In this document: positions 7,774-17,397 of the stretch, in pieces
Position numbering within the stretch: the stretch's first letter is position 1
How the letters are laid out: each line of letters begins with the position of its first letter
Origin: CBDEGU01 sp965238045
Lineage (GTDB): Bacteria > Acidobacteriota > Terriglobia > Bryobacterales > UBA6623
DNA: 64,000 nucleotides
NCBI GenBank assembly: GCA_965238045.1
Contig: CBDEGU010000009.1
Span: 298,398 to 362,397, forward strand
Direction: 5' to 3'
Position numbers and translations under genes: made by a program
Notes under the pieces: model-generated
Database searches by the model: none
The model's input: the letters and a program-made list of their open reading frames with translations, nothing else
Told to the model about the DNA's origin: nothing

Positions 7774-9153
7774 ATGCCAGACTACGACCTCATCGTGATC
7801 GGCAGCGGACCGGCGGGCCGCAAGGCGGCGATTTCGGCCTCCAAGCTCGGAAAGACCGTTGCGATTGTCGAGCGTGGATCAAGCCTCGGCGGTGTTTGTC
7901 TCCACAAAGGCACCATTCCGAGCAAGACCCTGCGGGAGGCCGCGACCTATCTTTCCGGCGTTCGCCAGCGTGACCTCTACGGCGCGGGTTACCGCGTCAA
8001 GGAGAAGATTACCATCCAGGACCTCACCTTTCGGACCCAGCGCGTGATCGAGAACGAGTCGAGCGTCGTTCGCGACCAGCTGATTCGGAATTACATCGAT
8101 GTCGTTCCGGGTACGGCGTGTTTTGCTGACCCGCACCGGATCATGGTCAACGGTGATGAGGGCACGCGCTTTCTTCGCGGTGAAAAGATTATTATCGCCG
8201 TGGGAACCAAGCCGTCGCGCCCCCCCGATGTCGAGTTCGATGACCGCAGGGTCGTCGATAGCGACGGATTGCTTTGTCTGACCGAACTGCCCCGTACGAT
8301 GATTTTCGTCGGCGGCGGCATCGTCGGCAGCGAGTACGCCACAATCTTTCGCACCCTGGGCGTGCGGGTCACCGTGATCGACGGCCGCCGCCGGCCGCTG
8401 GAGTTCGTCGATGACGAGATCCAGGATGCCCTCTACTATCACATGCGCGAGGAAGGCATTGACCTGCGCTTCGGCGAAAAGGTCGCGGCGGTGCGTCTTG
8501 CCGACAGCGACAAGGTGAGAGTCGAGTTGGAAAGCGGCAAGGAGCTCAAGTGCGACTCACTGATGTTCGCCGCCGGCCGCACCGGCGCGTGCGAGGACCT
8601 GAACCTCCAAGCCATCGGACTCGCTACCGACGAACGAGGCCGCATCCAAGTCGACAAGCACTTCCGCACGGAAATCGAGCATATCTATGCTGTCGGCGAT
8701 ATTATCGGGTTCCCGAGTCTCGCTTCGACATCGTCCGAGCAAGGCCGCCGGGCCGCTCTGCACGCTTTCGGGGTCAAATCCGAGCACGCCTTCCACCGGC
8801 TACCTTTCGGTGTTTACACGATCCCAGAAATCGCCATGATCGGTCCCACCGAACAGGAACTGACCCGGGAGTCGATTCCCTACGAGACCGGCGTCGCGCG
8901 CTTCCGGGAACTCTCTCGCTCGAACATCAGCGGCAGCCAGACCGGCAGACTGAAGCTGTTGTTCCATCGTGAAACCCTGAAGCTGCTCGGCGTTCACATC
9001 TTCGGCGAGAGCGCCACCGAACTGGTCCACATTGGCCAGGCGGTCATGGAGCACGACGGCGATATCGGATACTTCCGGGACGCGGTCTTCAACTACCCGA
9101 CGCTGGCCGAAGCCTACAAGATCGGCGCGCTGAACGGCTTGAACAAGCTCTAG
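7774..9153 (+). CDS. sthA: Soluble pyridine nucleotide transhydrogenase
   Basis: 459 residues. A flavoprotein disulfide reductase-fold enzyme with FAD motif GSGPAGRKAA near residue 10 and a second dinucleotide motif GGGIVGSEYA near 177. The usual redox disulfide is absent: where dihydrolipoamide dehydrogenase has two cysteines, this protein has GGVCLHKGTIPSK with a single Cys, as in SthA. It would move hydride between NADPH and NAD+ in the cytosol. The C-terminal dimerisation domain is complete. It is followed after 64 bp by the IS1182-type element. Confidence 0.88.
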   Translation: MPDYDLIVIGSGPAGRKAAISASKLGKTVAIVERGSSLGGVCLHKGTIPSKTLREAATYLSGVRQRDLYGAGYRVKEKITIQDLTFRTQRVIENESSVVRDQLIRNYIDVVPGTACFADPHRIMVNGDEGTRFLRGEKIIIAVGTKPSRPPDVEFDDRRVVDSDGLLCLTELPRTMIFVGGGIVGSEYATIFRTLGVRVTVIDGRRRPLEFVDDEIQDALYYHMREEGIDLRFGEKVAAVRLADSDKVRVELESGKELKCDSLMFAAGRTGACEDLNLQAIGLATDERGRIQVDKHFRTEIEHIYAVGDIIGFPSLASTSSEQGRRAALHAFGVKSEHAFHRLPFGVYTIPEIAMIGPTEQELTRESIPYETGVARFRELSRSNISGSQTGRLKLLFHRETLKLLGVHIFGESATELVHIGQAVMEHDGDIGYFRDAVFNYPTLAEAYKIGALNGLNKL

Positions 9154-9217
9154 AGCATTTTCAGTCATGGTATAGCCCGTATCCGAAGATGAGTTTCCGT
9201 GGCCGGACCGCTTACTG

Positions 9218-11057
9218 AGGGGCTGTGAAAAAACCCACCAGAAAGCCGGAAGAAATAGAAGATTTGGATAACCTCAGGGCGGTTGGAAACGCCTCTAGGT
9301 TATGGCCGAACAAATCACGCTGATCCAACTCGAGCAGCACCGTGCCAGCGAGTCCCCGGTGGAGCCGGCGATCCCAATGGAGCGGCTGAAATTGCGCCGG
9401 CCCGATCGGCGTCAACTCACACTCCGCACCATTGATGTCGAGCAACTGGTGGGCGCCGATCATCCGGTGCGGGCGATCTGGGAACTCAGCGGACGGCTCG
9501 ATCTGAGCGGCTTTGCCGGCGCCTTGCGCACCCAACGCGATCAGGGCGGACGAGCCGCCTGGGACCCGCGTCTGCTGGCCGCGATCTGGATCTGGGCCTA
9601 TTCGGAAGGCATCAGTTCGGCGCGCGAAATCGAACGGCAAATGGACTACCGTCCCGAGCTGGAGTGGCTCTGCGGGATGGAAGTGGTCAACCATCACACC
9701 TTGTCGGACTTCCGGGTGTGTCACGCCGCAGCGCTGGAGCAGATTTTCACGCAAGTGCTGGCGGTGCTCAGCCAAGCCGGGTTGATTGATTTGCAGTAGG
9801 TGACGGCCGACGGCACGCGGCTGCGCTCGCAGGGTTCGACGAGTTCGGAGCGGCGGCGCGGAACGATCGAGAAACACCTCGAGCAAGCGCGGGCGGTGGT
9901 CGAGGAACTGGCGGCGCAAGCCAACGACGAAGAGAGCAACAAGCGGCGGCAAGCGGCGCGGCGGCGGGCGGCGCGCGAAAAGGTCGAGCGCATGGAACAA
10001 GCGCTGGAGCAGTTGCGGCAAGTGGAAGCGACCAGGCGCGGCGAAGAGCGGGTGGCGGAGGCGCGGGTGAGCGAAAACGAGCCCGAAGCGCGGCGGCAAC
10101 ACGAGTCCAACGGCGGCTGGGCGACGGGCTACAACGCGCAGCTGGCGACCGACGCGAAGGAAAGATTGTGGTGGGCGTGGAGCTGACCAACAACGCCAGT
10201 GACGCGCAACGACTCGAGCCGACGCTGGCGGACATGGAGCGGCGGCTGGGGCGAAAGCCGCGGCAACTGCTGGCGGACGCGGGCTACAACAGCCGCGCCA
10301 ATCTTACGACGATGCAGAAGGCCCGCATCGAGTACGCGACCCCGGCGCGGTCGCCGCAGCAAGGTTCGACGGCGGCGGCGCGGGCGGCGGGCATCGCGGC
10401 CGGATTCGAAGCGAAGTTTTTCATCTATGACGAGGCTGGCGACACGTATGCCTGTCCGGCCAACAAGACGCTGGCCTATCGCCGGGCTTCGAGCAAGCGC
10501 GGCAGAAGGTATCGGCAATACCAGGCGCAAAGTTCCGACTGCCAGTCGTGCGCATACCGCTTGCAATGTTGTCCGCGAAGTTACCAGCGGGGACGAACGC
10601 TCAGCCGCGGCGAGGAAGACGCGTTGCTGGAGCGGCATCGCAGCTGGATGGAGAGCGAGCGGGCGAAGGCGGCGTATCGGCGCCGCTCGGAGGTGGCGGA
10701 ATTTCCCAACGCCTGGCTGAAGGAGCGCATGGGGGTGCGCAAGTTTCGAGTGCGAGGGTTGAAGAAGGCGCGAGCGGAGCTGCTGTGGGCGCTACTGGCA
10801 TACAACATAGGGCACTGGATTCGGCTGGCGTGGAAGCCGACGGCAAGGGTGGCCGCGGCGGCCTAGAGGCGGATGAGGGCGCAAGAGCGGCCGCAAAACG
10901 GCCCCCGCCGGGCCCTTGAGGCGCCCCAGCGGAGCGCCCGTCTCCGCCGAGGCTCAACTCGGCTCCGATGCCACTGCCCGGCTACGAAGCCACCGCAAGC
11001 TCTCCTCGCCAACACCATCGCGCCAATGACGACACCAGGCGATTTTTCACAGCCCCT
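9218..11057. mobile_element. IS1182-family insertion sequence, decayed
   Basis: Perfect 15-bp inverted ends AGGGGCTGTGAAAAA occur at 9218-9232 and, reversed, at 11043-11057, giving an element of 1840 bp around one broken transposase gene. No clear target duplication is visible in the flanks. It lies between sthA and the IS110-type element, whose inner end is only 16 bp away. Confidence 0.8.
9302..10866 (+). pseudogene. IS1182-type DDE transposase, broken by an amber codon and a frameshift
   Basis: Three frame pieces together make a ~520-residue transposase: the N-terminal DUF772-like domain (9302-9799), a coiled-coil rich middle (9800-10186), and the C-terminal catalytic part with the conserved end RRRSEVAEFPNAWLKERMG and LLWALLAYNI (10168-10866). 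The first break is an in-frame TAG at 9797-9799, most simply a C-to-T change of CAG in the sequence LQ-VTADGT. The second is a missing A in the short A run at 10161-10163; adding one A restores DAKEKIVVGVEL. Programmed frameshifting is unlikely because a stop is also present. Almost certainly inactive unless these are assembly errors. Confidence 0.8.
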
Positions 11058-11084
11058 GAGGTGCGCGGCTTGCATGAGGAGGCT

Positions 11085-11404
11085 ACTGGTTGTCAAGTGG
11101 CGGCTGGAGAAAGCGGAGGGTTGGGTTGAGAACTTGGACCGGGCTTGCATTCGCACTCTCTTGGCGTCTCATCAGGACGCGGTGCAGGTAGGGGTCTGGT
11201 CTTACGACGCTGCATTCTCGGTTACGGCTTCCCCCAACAGCCATGCTGCCGGTTGAGCCTGCCGCGGACTCGCAGTCGTCGTGACGCGGTCGTTCGTCCT
11301 CTCGCCTTTCCTTCCTGTTTCTTTTCACCGTCTCTATCCAACCGTATTCGTTTTCTCCTGATAAGAAAATTCCAGCGCAAGCGGCAACGCCGCGAGCGCG
11401 TTCC
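11085..11404 (-). ncRNA. Candidate bridge/seek RNA region of the IS1111-type element
   Basis: 320 bp of non-coding sequence downstream of the transposase stop, inside the element. IS110-family recombinases use an RNA encoded in the long non-coding end to choose target and donor DNA, and in the IS1111 branch that end is 3' of the gene. The location fits. I did not identify the target- and donor-binding loops, so only the region is proposed, not RNA ends. Confidence 0.3.
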
Positions 11405-12544
11405 CTACGCCGCCGTTTGCTCCACCGGCCGCTCCACGCCGTAAAACGGATCGTAGACGTCGCCGCCGTTCCACAACAAGTGCATCAGCACCGCCAGCTT
11501 GCGCGCCACCGCCACGATCGCTCGCTTCTTGGCGTTCTTGCCGCCGCGGCCGGCCAGCTTCAAGCCCCACCGCCGCAACGCCGAGTCCTGGCCGTGCCGC
11601 CCCAAAACGTAATGCGTGCATTGCACCAACAGGCATCGCAAGGCGCGGTCGCCGATCCGGGAGATGCCCAACTCCGGCGAGCGCGATCCCGACTCGCGCT
11701 GCTTCGGGCGCAGGCCCACGAACGCTCCGGCGTCGCGACTCTTGCGCAAGCGCGCCGGATCGTTATCGAGCGCCAACGCGAACGCCAGCGATGTCGTCGG
11801 ACCAACGCCTTGGATTTGCCGCATCAATGCAGTCTCCGGATAGCGCTTCTCGGCCAGCCTCTTCACCCGTTTATCCATGCGCTTGATCTGCCCGCTCAAC
11901 TGCCCAATGATCGTCAGCAGCGCTCCCAGCGCGGTCGTCAAATCCTTGGGCAACTCGGCGCGGGCCCGCGCGGCGAAGGTCGCCGCTTCGCCTTGCGAGA
12001 CGCGCAGACCGAAGATTTTCATCTGCCCGCGCACCGAGTTGATCAACTTCGTGCGCGCCCCCACCAGCACTTGGCGCGAGACCAGCGTGCAGCGGTCGGT
12101 GAGCGTTTGATGCGAGCGCGGCCGGGTCGGCGCGAGCAGTTTCGGACTCGTCAGCCCGAGCTCGGCGAGCAGGCCAGCGTCGCGGCGATCGTTCTTCGAG
12201 AGCGACTCGCTCATCAGTTTCAGCTGCCGCGGATGGGCGACGATGACTTCGTGGCCGAGCCGCTCGAGCAGCTGCGCGATCCAGTTGGAATGGCTGCCGG
12301 CCTCGATCACGACGCGCAAGCGTTTCTGCTTCGAGAAATATTTGGTCAGCGCCGAGCGGCTGGTGTGAATCGAGCAGTTGAGCGATTCGGTTCCGTTGCG
12401 TTCGAGCCGGACGAGCCAGCTGTTTTTGTCTCCCAGATCGAGTCCGGCGACGGCTGCAATAGAACGATTGTCCGCGATCACTGCTTGGGGATCTCCTGGC
12501 GAATGGTAGTATCTTTCCTGGCTGCTCTCTCCTTTTTGATGCAA
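11405..12544 (-). CDS. IS110/IS1111-family transposase (DEDD recombinase)
   Basis: 379 residues. The N-terminal RuvC-like DEDD domain shows Asp in AGLDLGDKNSW, Glu in VVIEAGSHSNW and the Asp pair in LSKNDRRDAGLLAEL. The C-terminal Transposase_20 domain shows IQGVGPTTSLAFAL and GAFVGLRPKQRESGS, which holds the region of the catalytic serine. All catalytic positions seem intact, so it may be active. The annotated start is an ATG at 12544, but a GTG at 12481 with AGGAGAT about ten bases upstream is an alternative that begins just before the DEDD domain. Confidence 0.88.
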   Translation of the reverse strand: MHQKGESSQERYYHSPGDPQAVIADNRSIAAVAGLDLGDKNSWLVRLERNGTESLNCSIHTSRSALTKYFSKQKRLRVVIEAGSHSNWIAQLLERLGHEVIVAHPRQLKLMSESLSKNDRRDAGLLAELGLTSPKLLAPTRPRSHQTLTDRCTLVSRQVLVGARTKLINSVRGQMKIFGLRVSQGEAATFAARARAELPKDLTTALGALLTIIGQLSGQIKRMDKRVKRLAEKRYPETALMRQIQGVGPTTSLAFALALDNDPARLRKSRDAGAFVGLRPKQRESGSRSPELGISRIGDRALRCLLVQCTHYVLGRHGQDSALRRWGLKLAGRGGKNAKKRAIVAVARKLAVLMHLLWNGGDVYDPFYGVERPVEQTAA

Positions 12545-12670
12545 AGATTGCGATTCCCCTCAAGGGGAAAGCGCGTTGCTGCTAGCGTAAACGTTCCAGC
12601 GGCTTGAGGGCAGCCTCCTCATCCCATCTCGGTTTGGGGGGGCATCGCGCTAGAATGAGTTGCTACTTCC

Positions 12671-15600
12671 GTGCCCACCCGTAACGCGAAGGCCACGGCC
12701 GTTGTCGCCGAAAAACCATCGGTCGCCCGCGACATTGCGAACGTCCTTGGCGCCAAACAGCGAGGCAAAGGCTTTCTGCATGGCAACGGCTACGTCGTCA
12801 CATGGGCGGTGGGTCATCTGGTGGCGCTCGCCCAGCCGCACGAGATCCATGCCGAGTGGAAGCCGTGGCGGCGGGACCGTCTGCCGATGCTGCCGGAGCA
12901 TTGGCCGCTGGTGGTCTACGACCAGACGAGGGACCAGTACGAAGTCGTCCGCAGGATTCTCAACAGTCCGAAAATCGCCAGTGTCATCTGCGCGACGGAT
13001 GCCGGCCGTGAAGGCGAGCTGATCTTCCGCTACATCTACGACGCGGCGGGCTCGAAGAAGCCGGTCCAGCGTCTCTGGATCTCGTCTCTCACACCTGATG
13101 CCATCCGGCAGGGCTTGCGAAGCCTGAGACCCTCCAGCAAGTATGCTCCGCTCGCGGACGCCGCTCGCGGACGCAGCCGGGCCGACTGGCTGGTTGGGAT
13201 GAACCTCTCGCGCGCCTACAGTCTCGACTACGACCAGGACCTCTCGGTGGGCCGCGTGCAGACACCGACGCTGGCCATGGTCGTCGAGCGCGAGTTGGCG
13301 GTACGGAACTTCGTCCCAGAGGACTATATCGAGGTCGTCGCCAGGTTCGCCCCGCCTGCGAAGCCGGATGCTGAGCCCGACTCCGCCGGAGAAGCGCAAG
13401 CGGAAGGGGGCCGGGAAGCGAGCGCAGGCAGTTACCGGAGAACCTATTTCCGGAAGAAACCGAAGCCGGCCGGTGCGGCCGAGTCCGCCGGTGAAACGAC
13501 CACGAAGCCGGCCGATAACTCAGCAGCCCCGCCGGCAACTCGTCTGCCGATTGACGGAGAAGAGGCCGCGCGGATTATCGAGCGCGCCAAGAGCGGCGAA
13601 GCCCGCATCGAATCGGTTCAGCGGAAGAGCAAGCGCATGCCGCCGCCGCTGTTCTATGACCTGACCGAGTTGCAGCGTCATGCCAACCGGCTCTACGGTT
13701 TTAGCGCAAAGCGCACACTCGATCTGGCGCAGTCGCTCTATGAGAAGCACAAGCTGATTACCTATCCGCGTACCGATAACCGGCACGTCTCGAAGGATGT
13801 CGCAGCGGAACTCGCGGGCGTGGTCCGTGCGATCGAAGCGCCCTATCGCGACCAGGTCCACCCCGGCAGCGGTGAGCGGCCGCTGGGCCGCCGGTATGTG
13901 GATGATGCGAAGGTCAGCGATCACCACGCCATCCTTCCGACGGCGGTGTCGCCGAAGTCGCTGCCTGGCCGCACCGACGAGGCGCTGATCTACGACCTCG
14001 TCTGCCGGCGCCTTCTCAGTGCTTGGCACGAGGATCACGTCTGGTCGGTAACGACCGTGATCACCGCCATTACATCGCCGGGCGAGCCCTCTGGCCAGCG
14101 TCCCATCGTGGACCGCTATTTGAGCACAGGCACGCTGGTGGAGCAGGAGGGATGGAAGGTTCTGGATATCAAGAAACAGGTGAAAGCGGGAGAGAAAACA
14201 ACTGAAAACAAAGGAGCAAGGAAGCGAAAAACCTGGGACGCCTCTGAGGATTCCTCGCAGGATCTTCCAACCGGATTGCGGAAGGATCAGGTTCAGGATG
14301 TTTTGGATGCCGAGGCTGTCAAGAAGCAGACCCGGCCACCCCGCAGGTTGACCGATGCCACGCTGCTCACGGCCATGGAGTCGGCCGGGAAGACGCTGGA
14401 TGACAAGGAACTCTCCGATGCGATGAAGGCGCGGGGGCTGGGCACTCCGGCCACGCGGGCACAGACGATCGAGACGCTTCTGCGGCGCGACTACATCCTG
14501 CGCAAGGGGAAATCACTCGAGGCCACGGACAAAGGCATCCGGCTGATCGGGGTCGTTCACCCGGCGGTGAAGAGTCCGTTGATGACCGGTGAGTGGGAAG
14601 CCAAGCTCAAGAAGATCGAGCAAGCCGAAGGTGATCTTGATACTTTCATGCACGGCATTGAGGACTACGTCCGCGAGGTGATTCGCGCGCCGCGGGTGCC
14701 GGGCGCGGATGGGGCGGATTGGGTCGGGTCCGCAGTGACGGTGGGATCTTCGGCGGTTTTGGGGCCTGGGCGCGGCCCGGTGGCGGCCGTGCCGCGGGCC
14801 GCCGGTGGGAAACGCCCGGTGAGCGCACCCGCCCAGGGCGATGACTCGTCGTCTGATTTCTCACCCGCTGATTTCTCCTCCGGTGATGTTCCGCCGGATG
14901 ATCCACGTCCGGAACACGATTGGAGCGACGACCCCTTCTACCGAGGGACGACCGCAGTCCCGGCAAATCCCGCAACCCCGGCAAGTGCGGCGGCCGCGCC
15001 ACGTACCGCGGCACAGGTAAGCACGGTGGCACGGGCGCGAATCGCGCGGCCGGCCACGCCAGCGAACAGCGATATCAGCACGCTGATCGTTTCGGCGTTT
15101 GGGTTCAAGGCCTTTCGTCCGTATCAAGAAGCGGTCTGCCGCTCGGTGGTCGATGGCGATAATGTCTTGCTAGTGATGCCGACCGGCGCCGGCAAATCAC
15201 TCTGCTATCAGTTGCCGGGGGTTGCGCGGCAGGGCACGACGCTGGTGGTCAGTCCGTTGATTGCGCTGATGGAAGATCAAGTCGCCAAGTTGCGCGAGCA
15301 GGGTTTTCGCGCCGAGCGAATTCACTCGGGACGCGACCGGGCGGCGTCGCAGCAGGTCTGCCGAGACTACCTCACTGGTGATCTTGACTTTCTCTTCATC
15401 GCGCCCGAGCGTCTGGCCGTGCCCGGTTTCCCGGAAATGCTGGCGAAGCGCACGCCGGTACTCGTGGCCGTGGACGAGGCCCATTGCATTTCCCAGTGGG
15501 GCCACGATTTTCGTCCCGAGTACCGCATGCTCGGCCAGCGGTTGCCGATGCTGCGGCCCGCTCCAGTCATTGCTCTGACAGCGACGGCGACTCCGCTGGT

Positions 15601-17155
15601 TCAGGATGACATCGTCGAACAGCTTGGCTTGCCCGAGATGCGGCGGTTCATTCACGGCTTCCGGCGCGAGAACATCGCCATCGAAATCGTCGAGCTGAAT
15701 CCGGGGCAGCGTTCCGAGAAAACCGTGGCGATCCTCGCAGATCCTGGCCGGCGGCCGGCGATCGTCTATACGTCTACGCGCAAGTATGCCCGGGCGCTGG
15801 CCGATGATCTGCGATCGCATTACCGCACCGCCGCCTATCATGCAGGCATGCCGGCCGAGGAGCGCGACGAAGTGCAGGCGCGATTCATCGAAGGGCGATA
15901 CGAGGTCATGGTGGCCACGGTCGCCTTCGGCATGGGCATCGACAAGGCGAATATCCGCAGCGTGATTCACACCGCGCTGCCGGGCAGCATTGAGGCCTAC
16001 TACCAGGAGATCGGCCGCGCCGGACGCGACGGCGAGCCATCGCGGGCCGTTCTGATGCATTCCTGGGCCGACCGCAAGACGCACGAGTTTTTCTGGGATC
16101 GCGACTATCCCGAGCCGACGGACCTGCAGCGGCTGTACAACACGCTCGGCGAGCAGGCTCAGACGATGGATGAGCTGCAGCAGAAATCTGCCAGCGGCCC
16201 GCTCGTTTTCGAGAAGGCGATCGAGAAGCTGTGGATTCACGGCGGCGCGGTCGTGGATCTCGATCAGAACGTGACGAGAGGCCACGATGAGTGGCGGGCG
16301 ACCTATCGCGATCAGCGCGAGCACAAGCTGGCACAGCTAGAAATGATGAGCCGCTACGCCGAGTCGTCCGGCTGCCGCATGCTCTATCTGCTGCAACACT
16401 TCGGCGACCTCGACGACGTCACCCGGCTGTGCGGGATCTGCGATGTCTGCGCGCCAGAGGGGACGCTCGTCCAGCGATTCGACAAGCCCAGCGCCTTGCA
16501 GCTCACGCAACTCGAGCGCATTGTCGACGCTCTTCGCATGGGCGGACGCCAGACGCCCGGAAAGCTGCAACGCGCGGTGTTTAAGGAAAGCGAGCTTGAT
16601 CGCAACGGCTTCGAGCAGTTGCTGGCCGGGCTGACGCGCTCGGGCCTGGTCGAGATCACCGAAGACTCGTTCGAGAAGGACGGACGGCGCATTGATTTCC
16701 GCTGGGCAGCGCTCTCCGCCGACGGTCAGGCGCACGAAGGTTCGCTCGAAGGTCATCTCACGATCCCGGCCCACATGAAGGAAAAGAAGAAACGGGGAGC
16801 GCGGAAAGCTAAGCCGAAACCGAAGGCGGCGGGGGGGGCGAGGCGGAAACGGTCCGTGCCAGGTGCCCGGGCGGCGGGGGGCGGCGCAGTGGGGGCTGAG
16901 GCGGGAGTAGCCGAGCCGGGCGCCGACGAGGATCTCGTTCAGGCTTTGCGCGAGTGGAGACTGAAGGAGGCGAGGCGGAAGCGCATCCCGGCGTTTCGCA
17001 TTCTCAAGGACTCGGTGTTGCACGAAATCGCCTCTAGCAGACCTCAGTCACAGGCCGACCTGCTGGCTATATCTGGTTTCGGTCCGAAGATGGCGTCGAA
17101 GTATGGTTTGAAGATTATTTCGCTGGTGCAGGCGGGTGAGGGGTCTGGCGGGTAG
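12671..17155 (+). CDS. Topoisomerase III-RecQ helicase fusion protein
   Basis: 1494 residues in one uninterrupted frame from a GTG. Residues ~8-670 are a type IA topoisomerase of the TopB class: Toprim start VVAEKPSVAR, acidic motif ATDAGREGE (108-115), and catalytic Tyr365 in ITYPRTDN. An Ala/Pro-rich insert lies at ~228-292. A flexible, low-complexity linker (~675-800) leads to a complete RecQ: Walker A MPTGAGKS (836-843), DEAH (935-938), HDFRP (945-949), motif VI EIGRAGRDGE, a zinc site C1235/C1254/C1257/C1260, winged-helix region, a second basic linker, and an HRDC domain at ~1408-1490. RecQ and TopoIII normally work as separate partners that unlink recombination intermediates; here they are one chain. 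Topoisomerase zinc fingers are absent. Confidence 0.92.
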   Translation: MPTRNAKATAVVAEKPSVARDIANVLGAKQRGKGFLHGNGYVVTWAVGHLVALAQPHEIHAEWKPWRRDRLPMLPEHWPLVVYDQTRDQYEVVRRILNSPKIASVICATDAGREGELIFRYIYDAAGSKKPVQRLWISSLTPDAIRQGLRSLRPSSKYAPLADAARGRSRADWLVGMNLSRAYSLDYDQDLSVGRVQTPTLAMVVERELAVRNFVPEDYIEVVARFAPPAKPDAEPDSAGEAQAEGGREASAGSYRRTYFRKKPKPAGAAESAGETTTKPADNSAAPPATRLPIDGEEAARIIERAKSGEARIESVQRKSKRMPPPLFYDLTELQRHANRLYGFSAKRTLDLAQSLYEKHKLITYPRTDNRHVSKDVAAELAGVVRAIEAPYRDQVHPGSGERPLGRRYVDDAKVSDHHAILPTAVSPKSLPGRTDEALIYDLVCRRLLSAWHEDHVWSVTTVITAITSPGEPSGQRPIVDRYLSTGTLVEQEGWKVLDIKKQVKAGEKTTENKGARKRKTWDASEDSSQDLPTGLRKDQVQDVLDAEAVKKQTRPPRRLTDATLLTAMESAGKTLDDKELSDAMKARGLGTPATRAQTIETLLRRDYILRKGKSLEATDKGIRLIGVVHPAVKSPLMTGEWEAKLKKIEQAEGDLDTFMHGIEDYVREVIRAPRVPGADGADWVGSAVTVGSSAVLGPGRGPVAAVPRAAGGKRPVSAPAQGDDSSSDFSPADFSSGDVPPDDPRPEHDWSDDPFYRGTTAVPANPATPASAAAAPRTAAQVSTVARARIARPATPANSDISTLIVSAFGFKAFRPYQEAVCRSVVDGDNVLLVMPTGAGKSLCYQLPGVARQGTTLVVSPLIALMEDQVAKLREQGFRAERIHSGRDRAASQQVCRDYLTGDLDFLFIAPERLAVPGFPEMLAKRTPVLVAVDEAHCISQWGHDFRPEYRMLGQRLPMLRPAPVIALTATATPLVQDDIVEQLGLPEMRRFIHGFRRENIAIEIVELNPGQRSEKTVAILADPGRRPAIVYTSTRKYARALADDLRSHYRTAAYHAGMPAEERDEVQARFIEGRYEVMVATVAFGMGIDKANIRSVIHTALPGSIEAYYQEIGRAGRDGEPSRAVLMHSWADRKTHEFFWDRDYPEPTDLQRLYNTLGEQAQTMDELQQKSASGPLVFEKAIEKLWIHGGAVVDLDQNVTRGHDEWRATYRDQREHKLAQLEMMSRYAESSGCRMLYLLQHFGDLDDVTRLCGICDVCAPEGTLVQRFDKPSALQLTQLERIVDALRMGGRQTPGKLQRAVFKESELDRNGFEQLLAGLTRSGLVEITEDSFEKDGRRIDFRWAALSADGQAHEGSLEGHLTIPAHMKEKKKRGARKAKPKPKAAGGARRKRSVPGARAAGGGAVGAEAGVAEPGADEDLVQALREWRLKEARRKRIPAFRILKDSVLHEIASSRPQSQADLLAISGFGPKMASKYGLKIISLVQAGEGSGG

Positions 17156-17397
17156 GGGCATCCGCTAGGTCGCCGAGAGGCGCGGAGGCCGCGATTGCTT
17201 CGGTTCGGGTTGATCTCCAGAGGCCGGGAGCCGCGTTCCAAGAGGGCGTGAAAAAATGCTGGGACAGCCAACTGCGCGCCACCTAAGGCCTTACGGATCA
17301 GAGAGCGTTTCGCCAGCGCTTGTGGCAGTCCCGATTTTTTCGTGAAACCGGCAGTCAAGTCCCAAGGGCCGAACACCTAATCTGGTAAGGTTTTCTC

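Larger units (their letters stand above)
11074..12622. mobile_element. IS110/IS1111-type insertion sequence
   Basis: An 11-bp inverted pair ATGAGGAGGCT (11074-11084) and AGCCTCCTCAT (12612-12622) brackets the DEDD transposase gene. Subterminal short inverted repeats plus a long non-coding part after the transposase (about 320 bp) and a short one before it (about 70 bp) fit the IS1111 subgroup. Exact ends are uncertain by several bases because the family makes no target duplication. The element is directly beside the right end of the IS1182-type element. Confidence 0.65.

Noticed and set aside
9302..10866. Programmed frameshift in the IS1182 transposase
   Set aside because: An in-frame amber codon occurs as well, so simple decay is more likely than regulated frameshifting.
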